Shown: positions 35,284 through 43,627, numbered from the stretch's first letter. The stretch is 64,000 nt of DNA from Mucilaginibacter sp. SG564 (GCF_013149275.1 NZ_JABGNA010000007.1:1-64000); one strand, 5' to 3'. The notes: a model not told the origin generated them from the sequence alone. Numbers and translations are program-made.

Positions 35284-35287
35284 GATT

Positions 35288-35959
35288 TTAGAACGCGCTT
35301 ACAGCCTCTTTCAACGTTGCTACACCCTCTTTATCGCTTTTGGCCGAAGCAAAGATATCCTGAGAGGTTGATTTATCGCCATAAAAATTAGCGATCGCCG
35401 TTTTATCAATAGCCAGGTTTGAACCATTAATGGTTATACCGGCAAATAAGCCACGGCTGCGCGAATAAGAGTAAACTTCGGCTTCCAGTTTATAATCGGT
35501 ACTGGCCGAAGAACTACGACCAACCGGACCTGCGGCAGCCGAAATATCTCCGCCGATAGTAAAATCGCCATTTTCAACCTTGGTTAATACACCCTTATGA
35601 TGGAATACCAGGATCAGATCCACAGATTGTACACCTATTTGCAAACCAAAGCTACCGCCGGTTAAGGTTACAAATACCGGATCGCTCCATTTGCCACCAG
35701 CCAGTTTCACCATAGCAACGCCTCTTCCGCGTTTACCGCCAATACCAAAACCGGCATTGATCATTTTAGGGATAATAACAATTCCTTCCGACTGCTCCAT
35801 TAATTGATGCGGAATAGTCTCCTTCATTTTGCCAAACTCTTTTAATACGTTTGCAGCATTATGTACGCGCTCCGTTTCCTTATCGCCTGCCTTGGCCGAT
35901 ATTAGCACAAAAAACAAGCTTAGGATCAATGGGAACTTCAAAAATTTTAATGTTTTCAT
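35288..35959 (-). CDS. SYLF-domain (Ysc84-type) lipid-binding protein, exported
   Basis: The 223-residue protein begins with a signal peptide (FLKFPLILSLFFVLISAKA). A SYLF domain follows: AANVLKEFGKM, the IVIIPKMINAGFGIGGKRGRG segment, FVTLTGGSFGLQIG, and a C-terminal FAGITINGSNLAID and NFYGD. SYLF domains bind phosphoinositides in eukaryotes. The bacterial proteins are exported and their ligand is unknown. It is monocistronic, convergent with the small membrane protein. Confidence 0.88.
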   Translation of the reverse strand: MKTLKFLKFPLILSLFFVLISAKAGDKETERVHNAANVLKEFGKMKETIPHQLMEQSEGIVIIPKMINAGFGIGGKRGRGVAMVKLAGGKWSDPVFVTLTGGSFGLQIGVQSVDLILVFHHKGVLTKVENGDFTIGGDISAAAGPVGRSSSASTDYKLEAEVYSYSRSRGLFAGITINGSNLAIDKTAIANFYGDKSTSQDIFASAKSDKEGVATLKEAVSAF

Positions 35960-36188
35960 GGGGTAAAATTACAATTTGTACAATGTTATATATAACTACT
36001 AACCCCCAAAACGCATACTTGTTTACATAATTGTGCAAGCAAAGAGTCATTTGTTTTTTTGTCGGAATCAGAATTAACTCCGTCGAGGGCTTCGCCGTTT
36101 ACAGAATTGATGAATTCTCAGAATTATTTTTACTCAAAATCTGCACATCATCATATTTGCACATTTCAAATCCGCACATCAATATGCT

Positions 36189-36196
36189 TATCTTTG
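36189..36196 (+). promoter_or_regulatory. -7 promoter box of the LuxE-like gene
   Basis: TATCTTTG is a perfect -7 element located six bases before the ATG at 36203. It overrules a longer frame that begins upstream at 36059. Confidence 0.65.
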
Positions 36197-36202
36197 CACG
36201 CA

Positions 36203-37189
36203 ATGAACACACCGGATAAACAACAGGTATTTTCTATCAACAACACTCACGATTTTGATCGGGCAACCCTGCAGATCTTTCGGCACCAGGCCAAAAACTG
36301 TGCCGTTTACCGGCAATTTATTTCGGGGCTAAGGATTGATGCAGATAAAATTACATCGGTTAAACAGATCCCATTTTTACCTATAGAGTTTTTCAAATCG
36401 CAGCGGATATTGAGCACGGATGCTCCAATTGAATTAACTTTTACCAGTTCGGGTACCACAGGTATGATTACCAGTAGCCATTTAGTGAGTGATAAAACCT
36501 GGTACGAGGATAGTTTCCGAAACGCATTTCAATTATTTTATGGCGATATCAGGGATTATACTGTGCTGGCCCTGTTGCCATCGTACCTGGAACGTGAGGG
36601 TTCATCACTCATTTACATGGTTGATGATCTGATCAAACAATCCCAATATCCAGACAGCGGTTTCTTTTTATATAATCACGACGAATTATATCAGCAACTC
36701 CAAAAACAACAGCAAGCCCAAAAGCCAACACTTTTAATAGGCGTTACTTTTGGCCTGCTTGATTTTATCGAAAACTACCAGATCAACTTCCCGGAATTGA
36801 TTGTGATGGAAACCGGTGGCATGAAAGGCCGGCGCAAAGAGATGATCCGCGAGGAGCTGCATGACACCCTATGCGAAGGCTTCGGTGTAAGCCATATTCA
36901 TTCGGAATACGGCATGACCGAACTACTGTCGCAGGCTTACTCTAAAGGCGACGGTATTTTTGAATGCCCATCCTGGATGAAAATTATCATCCGCGATACT
37001 AATGACCCCATCAGTACGTTAGCAAAGGGCAAAACAGGCGGCATCAATGTGATCGATCTGGCCAATATCAACTCCTGCTCCTTCATTGCGACACAGGATT
37101 TGGGCAAGATTAACACAGATGGCACATTTGAGGTTTTGGGCCGGTTTGACCAGTCAGACATTCGCGGATGTAATTTGTTGATTGCTTAG
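36203..37189 (+). CDS. LuxE-type acyl-protein synthetase / adenylating enzyme
   Basis: From the ATG at 36203 the product has 328 residues. It resembles the LuxE family of acyl-activating enzymes: LTFTSSGTTGMITSSH is the P-loop-like adenylation motif, MVIMETGGMKGRRKE-type text (here VMETGGMKGRRKEMI) and EYGMTELLSQAYS form the core, and GGINVIDLANINSCSFIATQD the C-terminal part. In bioluminescence LuxE activates a fatty acid for reduction. In non-luminous Bacteroidota a stand-alone copy like this has no luxC or lux genes, so it may load acyl groups in cell-surface or polysaccharide biosynthesis. The reaction partner is unknown. Confidence 0.8.
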   Translation: MNTPDKQQVFSINNTHDFDRATLQIFRHQAKNCAVYRQFISGLRIDADKITSVKQIPFLPIEFFKSQRILSTDAPIELTFTSSGTTGMITSSHLVSDKTWYEDSFRNAFQLFYGDIRDYTVLALLPSYLEREGSSLIYMVDDLIKQSQYPDSGFFLYNHDELYQQLQKQQQAQKPTLLIGVTFGLLDFIENYQINFPELIVMETGGMKGRRKEMIREELHDTLCEGFGVSHIHSEYGMTELLSQAYSKGDGIFECPSWMKIIIRDTNDPISTLAKGKTGGINVIDLANINSCSFIATQDLGKINTDGTFEVLGRFDQSDIRGCNLLIA

Positions 37190-37197
37190 CGTATTTT

Positions 37198-37291
37198 AGT
37201 ATCAAGTAGTTAGTATCAAGTATCACGACATTTTCTGCATGATCATACCGGGTTTCAGAATCTTGATACTTGATACTAACTACTTGATACT
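37198..37291. repeat. TATCAAG-arm palindrome, copy 3
   Basis: The left arm starts AGTATCAAGTAGTTAGTATC (37198) and the right arm is 37261-37291. Relative to copy 1, GTAGCTAG has become GTAGTTAG on the left and the right arm changed to match (CTAACTAC), a compensatory change. It lies eight bases after the LuxE-like gene stop and before the next promoter. Confidence 0.9.
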
Positions 37292-37323
37292 AAAATCTTC
37301 ACTCTTTTAACCGGTATTATTAT

Positions 37324-37331
37324 TATTTTTG
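37324..37331 (+). promoter_or_regulatory. -7 promoter box of the PH-SHOCT gene
   Basis: TATTTTTG is a perfect -7 element, 23 bases before the start at 37355. Confidence 0.55.
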
Positions 37332-37354
37332 CACGCATCATAAATGCTAAAAAC

Positions 37355-38050
37355 ATGATTGAGAAATTTTTAAACGAGGAACAAGATCCTAAAGCAGTTG
37401 AAAAGGTGTACTCCCGCCTTGTGGATCTGCTGTCTTCTGGTGAAGAGATCATTTATATAGCGGTTCAGAAAAAACCATTGGTAAACTTATTTCCGGATTG
37501 TATTGCCATTACCAACAAACGTGTATTGTTTTTTACCCCGGCTAACCTGGGCTTATCAATCAAGTTTGTTGATTTTGTTTGGAAGGATATTGTTGACGTG
37601 CACACCAAAGAAGAGATCATTGGCGCGGTATTCAGCGTAAAAACCACCAATGGCGCCGAAATGGCGGTTGATTACCTGCCCAAGATCCAGGGTCGTAAAT
37701 TATACCAATACGCCCAGGAGCGTAAAGAAATTGAACGTGAGGCCCGTCGCCAGCGCGATCTGGAACAAAAACGTGCCGAATCAGGGTCTATACAGTTTGA
37801 TAACCCTGCGGCGGCCCGTACTGCTACAACACAGCAAGCTTTTACAGCCCCTGCCCCGGTAGTTGTTGAACAGCCTGCGCCTGCCCCCATTGCTCCTCCA
37901 ACACCAGCACCTGCACCAGTTGTGCATGAAGCTCCAAAGCCTGATGAGCTTACCGAAAAACTAAAAAAATTAAAAACACTGTTTGATAACGGCCTGATAT
38001 CACAGGAAGAATACAACCACAAAAAGCTCGATCTGCTGAGCGATCTATAA
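37355..38050 (+). CDS. Bacterial PH domain and SHOCT domain protein
   Basis: The 231-residue protein starts with a bacterial pleckstrin-homology-like domain (about 20-115; CIAITNKRVLFFTP, FSVKTTNGAEM). A charged helix follows (KEIEREARRQRDLEQKRAE, 128-148), then an Ala/Pro-rich linker (about 160-193). It ends in a SHOCT helix pair (KLKTLFDNGLISQEEYNHKK, 205-226), a short motif thought to mediate oligomerisation. No signal peptide is present. Function is unknown; the arrangement suggests a scaffold or stress-response adaptor. The terminator at 38069 is shared with the convergent toxin gene. Confidence 0.8.
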   Translation: MIEKFLNEEQDPKAVEKVYSRLVDLLSSGEEIIYIAVQKKPLVNLFPDCIAITNKRVLFFTPANLGLSIKFVDFVWKDIVDVHTKEEIIGAVFSVKTTNGAEMAVDYLPKIQGRKLYQYAQERKEIEREARRQRDLEQKRAESGSIQFDNPAAARTATTQQAFTAPAPVVVEQPAPAPIAPPTPAPAPVVHEAPKPDELTEKLKKLKTLFDNGLISQEEYNHKKLDLLSDL

Positions 38051-38068
38051 TAGTCATTCAGTCATTAT

Positions 38069-38108
38069 AAAAAAGGGGCGATAAGTTAAAACTCATCCCC
38101 CCTTTTTT
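38069..38108. terminator. Bidirectional terminator between the PH-SHOCT gene and the toxin gene
   Basis: AAAAAAGGGG and CCCCTTTTTT pair perfectly over ten bases with a 20-base loop that holds further weak pairing. Confidence 0.7.
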
Positions 38109-38172
38109 GTCATTAGGTCATTAAGTGTTTTTAGTAATGCCTTAATGACGATTTATCAAATGACCTAATGAC
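38109..38172. repeat. CATTAGGTCATT palindrome, copy 1
   Basis: GTCATTAGGTCATT (38109-38122) pairs with AATGACCTAATGAC (38159-38172). A related but looser element lies at 39222-39290. The two copies flank the toxin-antitoxin pair. Confidence 0.75.
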
Positions 38173-38186
38173 CTTCATAATGATGA

Positions 38187-38642
38187 CTAATTTAAAAGTC
38201 GGTCGTCAAAGCTAAAAGATTCTTTATTCACTATCCTGATGTTCCTGGCTTCGGGGTGCAACGGGTTAAGTATGTAATTGTACTCTGCCGATACTATGGC
38301 CGACGGTACCCGCATGGCCAGGTATTCTTGCTTTTTCAAAAACTCGTCGCCCAGTTTTCTTAATGCTACCGGCCCCGAAACGTCCTGCCAGTTATCAGGC
38401 AACAGATCCGGGTTTAATTCTGTAATGCTGTAATTCGGTATATCAATTTGAGCCAAACAAAAATTCGCCGGGACAATTAACGGATCCAGATGTACCAGTA
38501 CTTCCAAAACAGCCAATGATCGTGATGAGGCCAGGTAAAGCATGGGCTTACCCTCGCTGTTCCAACGGCCGCCGTACAAACGGGCGCCCGTTCCGCTCAG
38601 ATCATCCACATACTGGCATTTCGCTATACGATATAAAACCAT
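38187..38642 (-). CDS. RES-domain toxin
   Basis: The 151-residue protein is a RES family toxin, opening MVLYRIAKCQY. The core GARLYGGRWNSEGKPMLYLA contains the conserved Arg and Gly residues, followed by SLAVLEVLVHLD and MRVPSAIVSAEYNYILNPLHP. Characterised RES toxins degrade NAD and stop growth. Its ATG overlaps the antitoxin stop codon by one base (TAATG), the usual layout of RES-Xre pairs with the antitoxin first. It would be neutralised by direct binding of the upstream Xre/DUF2384 protein. Confidence 0.92.
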   Translation of the reverse strand: MVLYRIAKCQYVDDLSGTGARLYGGRWNSEGKPMLYLASSRSLAVLEVLVHLDPLIVPANFCLAQIDIPNYSITELNPDLLPDNWQDVSGPVALRKLGDEFLKKQEYLAMRVPSAIVSAEYNYILNPLHPEARNIRIVNKESFSFDDRLLN

Positions 38643-39139
38643 TAGGCAAAAATACCGTGCTCTATACGCCCTAACTCCCTGAAAACCATATCAAAACCAG
38701 CAGAGGTATCCAGAATGGTTACAGGAGCTTCACCTTTAAATACATAACCTGGAGTTTTTACCCATATTTTAAATTTATCCATGGAACCAAAAACCTCCTC
38801 GCCACGAGTATATAAACGAGCAAGCTCAACGGCCTTTTCGGCGTACTCGGTTTTAATGATAGCGTTATCATCATAACGCTGCAAGGTACGCTCAGATATA
38901 TGCAATATATTGGCCAGCTCTTGTATATTGAGGGATATTTTTTTGGCTAAAGAAAGTAAAACGCTTTTAGGAAAACCTTTACGGGCCAGGTTAATGATAT
39001 CAAAATCTGTAGAGAATTTGACAGACTTTGCCCCTTCCAGTAAATGGTAAAATGAAGGAACCGGAGCCTGAACAACGTACGCTGCCATGGGCTCATTCAA
39101 TTCATTTTTCTTGCTATCAGTTTTTGTTTTGTACGACAT
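38642..39139 (-). CDS. Xre/MbcA/ParS-type antitoxin (DUF2384)
   Basis: From the ATG at 39139 the product has 165 residues. It carries a helix-turn-helix (residues about 58-95; GFPKSVLLSLAKKISLNIQE, then ILHISERTLQRY) and a C-terminal DUF2384 toxin-binding domain (about 108-165; AVELARLYTRGEEVFG then FKIWVKTPGYVF). A frame starting at 39160 would place its first codons inside the promoter, because -7 TATATTTG ends only five bases before 39139. The antitoxin binds the RES toxin and probably represses its own promoter. Confidence 0.92.
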   Translation of the reverse strand: MSYKTKTDSKKNELNEPMAAYVVQAPVPSFYHLLEGAKSVKFSTDFDIINLARKGFPKSVLLSLAKKISLNIQELANILHISERTLQRYDDNAIIKTEYAEKAVELARLYTRGEEVFGSMDKFKIWVKTPGYVFKGEAPVTILDTSAGFDMVFRELGRIEHGIFA

Positions 39140-39144
39140 ATATA

Positions 39145-39176
39145 CAAATATAATTACCATTTGTCGTATTTCAAAA
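39145..39176 (-). promoter_or_regulatory. Toxin-antitoxin promoter (-33 and -7 boxes)
   Basis: On the minus strand TTTTG (39172-39176) and TATATTTG (39145-39152) are separated by 19 bases, a complete match to the Bacteroidota promoter form. The start codon follows five bases after the -7 box, implying a leaderless transcript. Confidence 0.75.
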
Positions 39177-39188
39177 TTTACGCCAACA

Positions 39189-39221
39189 AAAAAGCGATAA
39201 GTTTTGCACTTATCGCTTTTT
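39189..39221 (-). terminator. Terminator of tyrS
   Basis: AAAAAGCGATAAGT and ACTTATCGCTTTTT pair perfectly over 14 bases around five bases, with an extended A/T edge. It stands between the tyrS gene and the toxin-antitoxin promoter. Confidence 0.85.
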
Positions 39222-39300
39222 CATCATTAGGTCATTATTCATTGAGTCATTAACCTACTAATGACTTGATGACGCCAAAAGCTAATGAAACAATGACTTA
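39222..39300. repeat. CATTAGGTCATT-type palindrome, copy 2 (imperfect)
   Basis: TCATTGAGTCATTA and TAATGACTTGATGA pair with a few mismatches around ACCTAC, preceded by ATTAGGTCATT as in copy 1. It lies directly downstream of tyrS. Confidence 0.55.
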
Positions 39301-39302
39301 AT

Positions 39303-40586
39303 TTATTCAGCAACAATAAGAAAATAGTTCTTTTTGCCTTTTTGTACCACCAGGAATTTATTATTGATCAATGCATCCGCTGTATACGTATCATCGGCCG
39401 TAGCAATTTTTACTTTATTAATGGCTGAGCCACCGCCTTGTATCATTTTTTTAGCTTCGCCCTTCGACGGAAATATTGCCGTTTTCACAGCCAGCAGATC
39501 AGTTACATTGATACCTTGTTGCAGGTCGGTTAGGGCTATCGTAAAATTAGGTACACCGGCAAACAGGCCAAGCACTTCGGTATCATTCAGTTCATTTAAA
39601 AACTCAATACCTATGTTACCAAATAAAAATTCGGATGATTTAATAGCCTTTTCATACTCTGCTTCGCCATGTACACGTATAGTGATATCTTTTGCCAGAG
39701 CTTTTTGTAATATACGTGTATGCGGCGCGGCATCATGCTCCACTTCCAGAGCTTCAATGACATCACGTTCAAACAAAGTAAATATGCGGATATAAGCTTT
39801 GGCATCAACATCGGTAGTATTTAACCAGAACTGGTAAAACTGGTATGGCGATGTACGCTCGGCATCCAGCCAAACCGCACCACTTTCGGTTTTGCCAAAC
39901 TTGGTACCATCAGCCTTTTTGATCAGGTTGGTAGTTAAGGCAAACGCTTCGCCGCTATCTTTACGACGGATAAGCTCGGTACCGGTAACAATATTACCCC
40001 ACTGGTCGCTGCCACCCATCTGGATGCTGCAGTTATGGTGTTTCCACAGATAGTAAAAGTCGTAACCCTGAACCAATTGGTAGGTAAACTCGGTAAACGA
40101 CATACCGGTATCTCCTTCCAGGCGTTTCTTTACCGAATCTTTGGCCATCATATAATTAACGGTGATGTGTTTACCTACATCACGGATAAAATCAAGGAAG
40201 GTAAAGTTCTTGAACCAGTCGTAATTATTCACCATTTCGGCACTATTGGCGCCGCTGTTAAAATCTAAAAAACGGGTCAATTGTTTTTTAACCGATTCCA
40301 GGTTATGTTGCAAAACATCTTCCGACAGTAAATTACGTTCTTGCGATTTACCCGACGGATCGCCAACCATACCGGTAGCACCACCAACCAAAGCATACGG
40401 TTTATGACCAGCCCGCTGAAAATGGATCAACGTCATGATCTGGGTTAAATGACCCACGTGCAATGAATCGGCAGTTGGGTCAAACCCTATATATCCCGAA
40501 GTCATGCCTTTATTTAGCTTTTCTTCGGTACCGGGCATTTCGGTATGCAGCATACCGCGCCAGCGTAATTCTTCAACAAAGTTCAT
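39303..40586 (-). CDS. tyrS: Tyrosyl-tRNA synthetase
   Basis: The 427-residue class I enzyme charges tRNA-Tyr. YIGFDPTADSLHVGHL contains the HIGH-type motif HVGH, and KFGKTESG is the KMSKS equivalent. GSDQWGNI and the YDFYYLW segment form the tyrosine pocket. A C-terminal S4 RNA-binding domain covers about 360-427. The ATG at 40586 is preferred over an upstream TTG. A perfect -7 box lies at 40607-40614 and a terminator at 39189-39221, so the gene is a single transcription unit. Confidence 0.97.
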   Translation of the reverse strand: MNFVEELRWRGMLHTEMPGTEEKLNKGMTSGYIGFDPTADSLHVGHLTQIMTLIHFQRAGHKPYALVGGATGMVGDPSGKSQERNLLSEDVLQHNLESVKKQLTRFLDFNSGANSAEMVNNYDWFKNFTFLDFIRDVGKHITVNYMMAKDSVKKRLEGDTGMSFTEFTYQLVQGYDFYYLWKHHNCSIQMGGSDQWGNIVTGTELIRRKDSGEAFALTTNLIKKADGTKFGKTESGAVWLDAERTSPYQFYQFWLNTTDVDAKAYIRIFTLFERDVIEALEVEHDAAPHTRILQKALAKDITIRVHGEAEYEKAIKSSEFLFGNIGIEFLNELNDTEVLGLFAGVPNFTIALTDLQQGINVTDLLAVKTAIFPSKGEAKKMIQGGGSAINKVKIATADDTYTADALINNKFLVVQKGKKNYFLIVAE

Positions 40587-40606
40587 ATTCAATATTTCAA
40601 AGGCTG

Positions 40607-40614
40607 CAAATATA
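40607..40614 (-). promoter_or_regulatory. -7 promoter box of tyrS
   Basis: TATATTTG on the minus strand is a perfect -7 element, 20 bases before the ATG at 40586. Confidence 0.6.
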
Positions 40615-40744
40615 AGAGAATAATTGGCTGAGCCGAATAGCTAAATCCGGCCAATACAGGGTTAACTAAAGGTAAAGTCCATTTCAAATAATTACTTATT
40701 TTTTGTACCTTGAGCAAAAGCCACTATTTTGCACCACAGCGTCT

Positions 40745-41416
40745 ATGAATTTTTTATCGCATTATTACTTTGATCGTGATATCAACAACTGTTACCATAT
40801 TTTAGGTATCGTTTTGCCCGATCTTTTAAAAAATGCCGATAAAAACATCATCCTTCACCCCGAAAAGCTGCACCATACCAATAAAAATGTAAATTCCATT
40901 ATCGCCGGCTGGAATAAACATCTGGCGGTTGACCGCTATTTCCACTCGTCTGATTTTTTTACTCTTCATTCCCACCAGTTAAAAAAGCAATTGCTGCCCG
41001 CTATTGAGGGGTCGCCGGTAAAACCTTTTTTCCTGGGGCACGTGGCACTGGAACTCATCATCGATAACCTGCTGCTTACAACCGGCAAAATACAGGTCGA
41101 CGATTTTTACGCGAACCTGGCAGCCTGCGAAACTACAGTGATCAGCGAGTTTTTAACTTTTTCTGGATTAGCCGATAGCAGCGTTTTTTTTAAGTTTTAT
41201 GACGATTTCAAACGCAGTCAGTACTTGCATACCTACGCCGAGACGCACCAGATTGCCTATGCTTTAAAACGTATTTGCATGCGCATTTGGCGAAATCCAT
41301 TCACCCCGCAACACGAAACAGAAATGAACTCGGTGTTGAGTAATTATCGCGATTATCTGCTGCCCGATTTCATGTCGATATTTGAAGAAATAGCCAATAA
41401 GCTCATCGCTATTTAA
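40745..41416 (+). CDS. Acyl-carrier-protein phosphodiesterase-like protein (AcpH/DUF479-like)
   Basis: From the ATG at 40745 the protein has 223 residues and opens MNFLSHYYFDRD, the usual beginning of the ACP phosphodiesterase-like family. A run of His/Asp residues (LHPEKLHHTN, GWNKHLAVDRYFHSS, FFLGHVALELIIDNLLL) fits an all-helical HD-type metal fold. AcpH removes the phosphopantetheine arm from acyl carrier protein. Overall similarity to AcpH is weak outside the motifs, so the enzymatic role is uncertain. It diverges from tyrS. Confidence 0.6.
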   Translation: MNFLSHYYFDRDINNCYHILGIVLPDLLKNADKNIILHPEKLHHTNKNVNSIIAGWNKHLAVDRYFHSSDFFTLHSHQLKKQLLPAIEGSPVKPFFLGHVALELIIDNLLLTTGKIQVDDFYANLAACETTVISEFLTFSGLADSSVFFKFYDDFKRSQYLHTYAETHQIAYALKRICMRIWRNPFTPQHETEMNSVLSNYRDYLLPDFMSIFEEIANKLIAI

Positions 41417-41579
41417 TCCATCAAATTTTATTTAACCTATTGTTAAAAGTCATTTACCCAGGTAGTTTTCAGACTTCAAACGGTAAAAACGCTATGACAA
41501 AGGCCCGGTTTATATCAAAAAGGCTTAAATATCAGCAATTAACATTAAAATATTCTTTTATTTAATAAAATTATATACC

Positions 41580-41587
41580 TACCTTTG
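41580..41587 (+). promoter_or_regulatory. -7 promoter box of rpsA
   Basis: TACCTTTG is a perfect -7 element. Transcription should begin near 41592, inside or at the foot of the hairpin at 41591-41610, and gives a leader of about 38 bases. Confidence 0.65.
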
Positions 41588-41590
41588 CAG

Positions 41591-41610
41591 TCCCAATTAA
41601 CAAATTGGGA
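41591..41610 (+). promoter_or_regulatory. Hairpin at the extreme 5' end of the rpsA mRNA
   Basis: TCCCAATT and AATTGGGA form eight perfect pairs around ACAA-type loop AACA. It is followed by AAAGGAG, a rare Shine-Dalgarno-like stretch for this phylum, and then the ATG at 41630. Such a structure could carry autoregulation by S1 or stabilise the mRNA. Confidence 0.65.
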
Positions 41611-41629
41611 AAAGGAGAAAAATTATTTA

Positions 41630-43603
41630 ATGGCAAAAAAACAAGAAGCAGAAAAAGAATTAAAAGCGAAAGAAGCTGAACTGGGAACAGTTACCGCATC
41701 TGGCGAAAAAGAAACCATTGAATCAGAAGCTGATTCAATATCTATCGAAGAGATCAAATCAAAAATTGCAGCTACTCCAAGTGCGGATTTCGACTGGGAT
41801 GCAGATGACAAAAAATTTGGTAACTATACCGATAGCGACCGTGAGAAATTCGAGAAAATGTATGATGGAACTTTCAGCTCTATCACCAAAGGCGAAATTA
41901 TCACCGGTACTGTTGTTAATGTTAACAACAAAGATGTGGTACTGAACGTAGGATTTAAATCAGACGGTTTAGTTTCAGTATCAGAATTCCGTGATACACC
42001 TGATCTGAAGATCGGTGACAAAGTTGATGTATTTGTAGAGTCACAGGAAGATGCTAACGGTCAGTTAGTACTTTCACGTAAACGTGCAAAAACTCAAAAA
42101 TCATGGGAGCGCATTAATTCGGCCCTTGACAATGATGAGATCATCACTGGTTTTGTGAAGAGCAGAACTAAAGGTGGTTTAATTGTTGACATCATGGGTG
42201 TTGAAGCCTTCTTACCTGGCTCACAAATCGATATCAAACCAATTCGTGATTACGATGTGTATGTAGGTAAAACAATGGAATTCAAAGTTGTTAAGATCAA
42301 TCACGAGTTTAAAAACGTAGTGGTATCACACAAAGTGCTGATCGAAGACGATTTGGAAAACCAAAAAACAGAAATTGTTGCACGCCTTGAAAAAGGACAG
42401 GTATTGGAAGGTACCGTTAAAAACATTACCGACTTTGGTGTATTTATTGACCTTGGTGGTGTTGACGGCTTACTGCACATTACTGATATATCTTGGGGCC
42501 GTATCGAGCATCCACGCGAAATTCTTTCATTGGATCAAAAAATCAACGTTGTTGTGCTTGACTTTGATGACGAGAAAAAACGTATTGCTCTGGGCTTAAA
42601 ACAATTAACCCCTCATCCTTGGCAAAGCCTTTCTGAAGATATTCAGGTTGGTTCAAAAGTTAAAGGTAAAATTGTTACCGTTGCTGATTACGGCGCATTC
42701 CTGGAAATCATCCCTGGTGTTGAAGGTTTGATCCACGTATCAGAAATGTCATGGTCACAAAACCTGCGCAACCCTCAGGAATTCCTGAAAGTTGGCGACG
42801 AGATTGAAGCACAAGTGTTAACACTTGACCGCGAAGAGCGCAAAATGTCATTGGGTGTTAAACAATTAACTCCAGATCCATGGCAAAATGCTGCTGAGAA
42901 ATATGCTATCGGCACTCAGCACGTTGCAACAGTTAAAAACATGACCAACTTTGGTGTGTTTGTTGAACTGGAAGACGGCATCGACGGCTTGATCCACATC
43001 TCTGACCTTTCTTGGTCTAAAAAAGTAAATCACCCTAACGAATTCACTAAAGTTGGTGAAAAATTAGACGTGGTTGTTTTAGAGCTTGACGTAGAGAACC
43101 GCAAATTAAGCTTAGGTCACAAACAGCTGGAAGAAAACCCTTGGGATACTTTCGAAACCGTATTTACCATTGATTCAATTCATGAAGGTACTGTACTGAA
43201 AGTAACTGACAAAGGTGCTATCGTAGCTTTACCTTACGGTGTTGAAGGCTTCGCGCCAACCAAACACCTGGTTAAAGAAGACGGTAAATCAGTAAAAGCT
43301 GAAGAAACCGCTGAATTCAAGATCATTGAATTTAACAAAGAGAACAAACGTATCGTTATTTCACACTCACGTATCTGGGAAGAAGCTCGCGCTGATGCTC
43401 GTGTACAGGAATTTGAAAACCGCAAAAAAGAGGCAAAATCTGCTAGCAACGCGGTGAAAAAAGTGAAAGAATCAGTTGAAAAATCAACTTTAGGCGATCT
43501 TAGCGTATTAGCTCAGTTAAAAGAGCAAATGGAAGGTGCTGAAAACAAAGCCCGCAAGGCTGCACCAGCTAAAAAAGCTGAAGGATCTGAAGAAGAAGCG
43601 TAA
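41630..43603 (+). CDS. rpsA: 30S ribosomal protein S1
   Basis: The 657-residue protein contains six S1 RNA-binding repeats (starting near residues 84, 167, 252, 337, 424 and 511). The third to fifth are closest to consensus (TDFGVFIDLGGVDGLLHI, ADYGAFLEIIPGVEGLIHVS, TNFGVFVELEDGIDGLIHI). An acidic N-terminus (1-75) and a Lys/Ala-rich tail flank them. S1 helps the ribosome unfold and bind mRNA, important in a phylum that rarely uses Shine-Dalgarno pairing. The start at 41630 is chosen over 41585 because the latter lies inside the -7 box. Codon use is strongly biased. Confidence 0.97.
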   Translation: MAKKQEAEKELKAKEAELGTVTASGEKETIESEADSISIEEIKSKIAATPSADFDWDADDKKFGNYTDSDREKFEKMYDGTFSSITKGEIITGTVVNVNNKDVVLNVGFKSDGLVSVSEFRDTPDLKIGDKVDVFVESQEDANGQLVLSRKRAKTQKSWERINSALDNDEIITGFVKSRTKGGLIVDIMGVEAFLPGSQIDIKPIRDYDVYVGKTMEFKVVKINHEFKNVVVSHKVLIEDDLENQKTEIVARLEKGQVLEGTVKNITDFGVFIDLGGVDGLLHITDISWGRIEHPREILSLDQKINVVVLDFDDEKKRIALGLKQLTPHPWQSLSEDIQVGSKVKGKIVTVADYGAFLEIIPGVEGLIHVSEMSWSQNLRNPQEFLKVGDEIEAQVLTLDREERKMSLGVKQLTPDPWQNAAEKYAIGTQHVATVKNMTNFGVFVELEDGIDGLIHISDLSWSKKVNHPNEFTKVGEKLDVVVLELDVENRKLSLGHKQLEENPWDTFETVFTIDSIHEGTVLKVTDKGAIVALPYGVEGFAPTKHLVKEDGKSVKAEETAEFKIIEFNKENKRIVISHSRIWEEARADARVQEFENRKKEAKSASNAVKKVKESVEKSTLGDLSVLAQLKEQMEGAENKARKAAPAKKAEGSEEEA

Positions 43604-43627
43604 GCTTTAACTGAAGCATATTCTCAC

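Noticed and set aside
25969..37291. Repeated TATCAAG text considered as a CRISPR array
   Set aside because: Units occur in inverted pairs spaced kilobases apart, not as regularly spaced direct repeats with spacers, and no cas gene is present.
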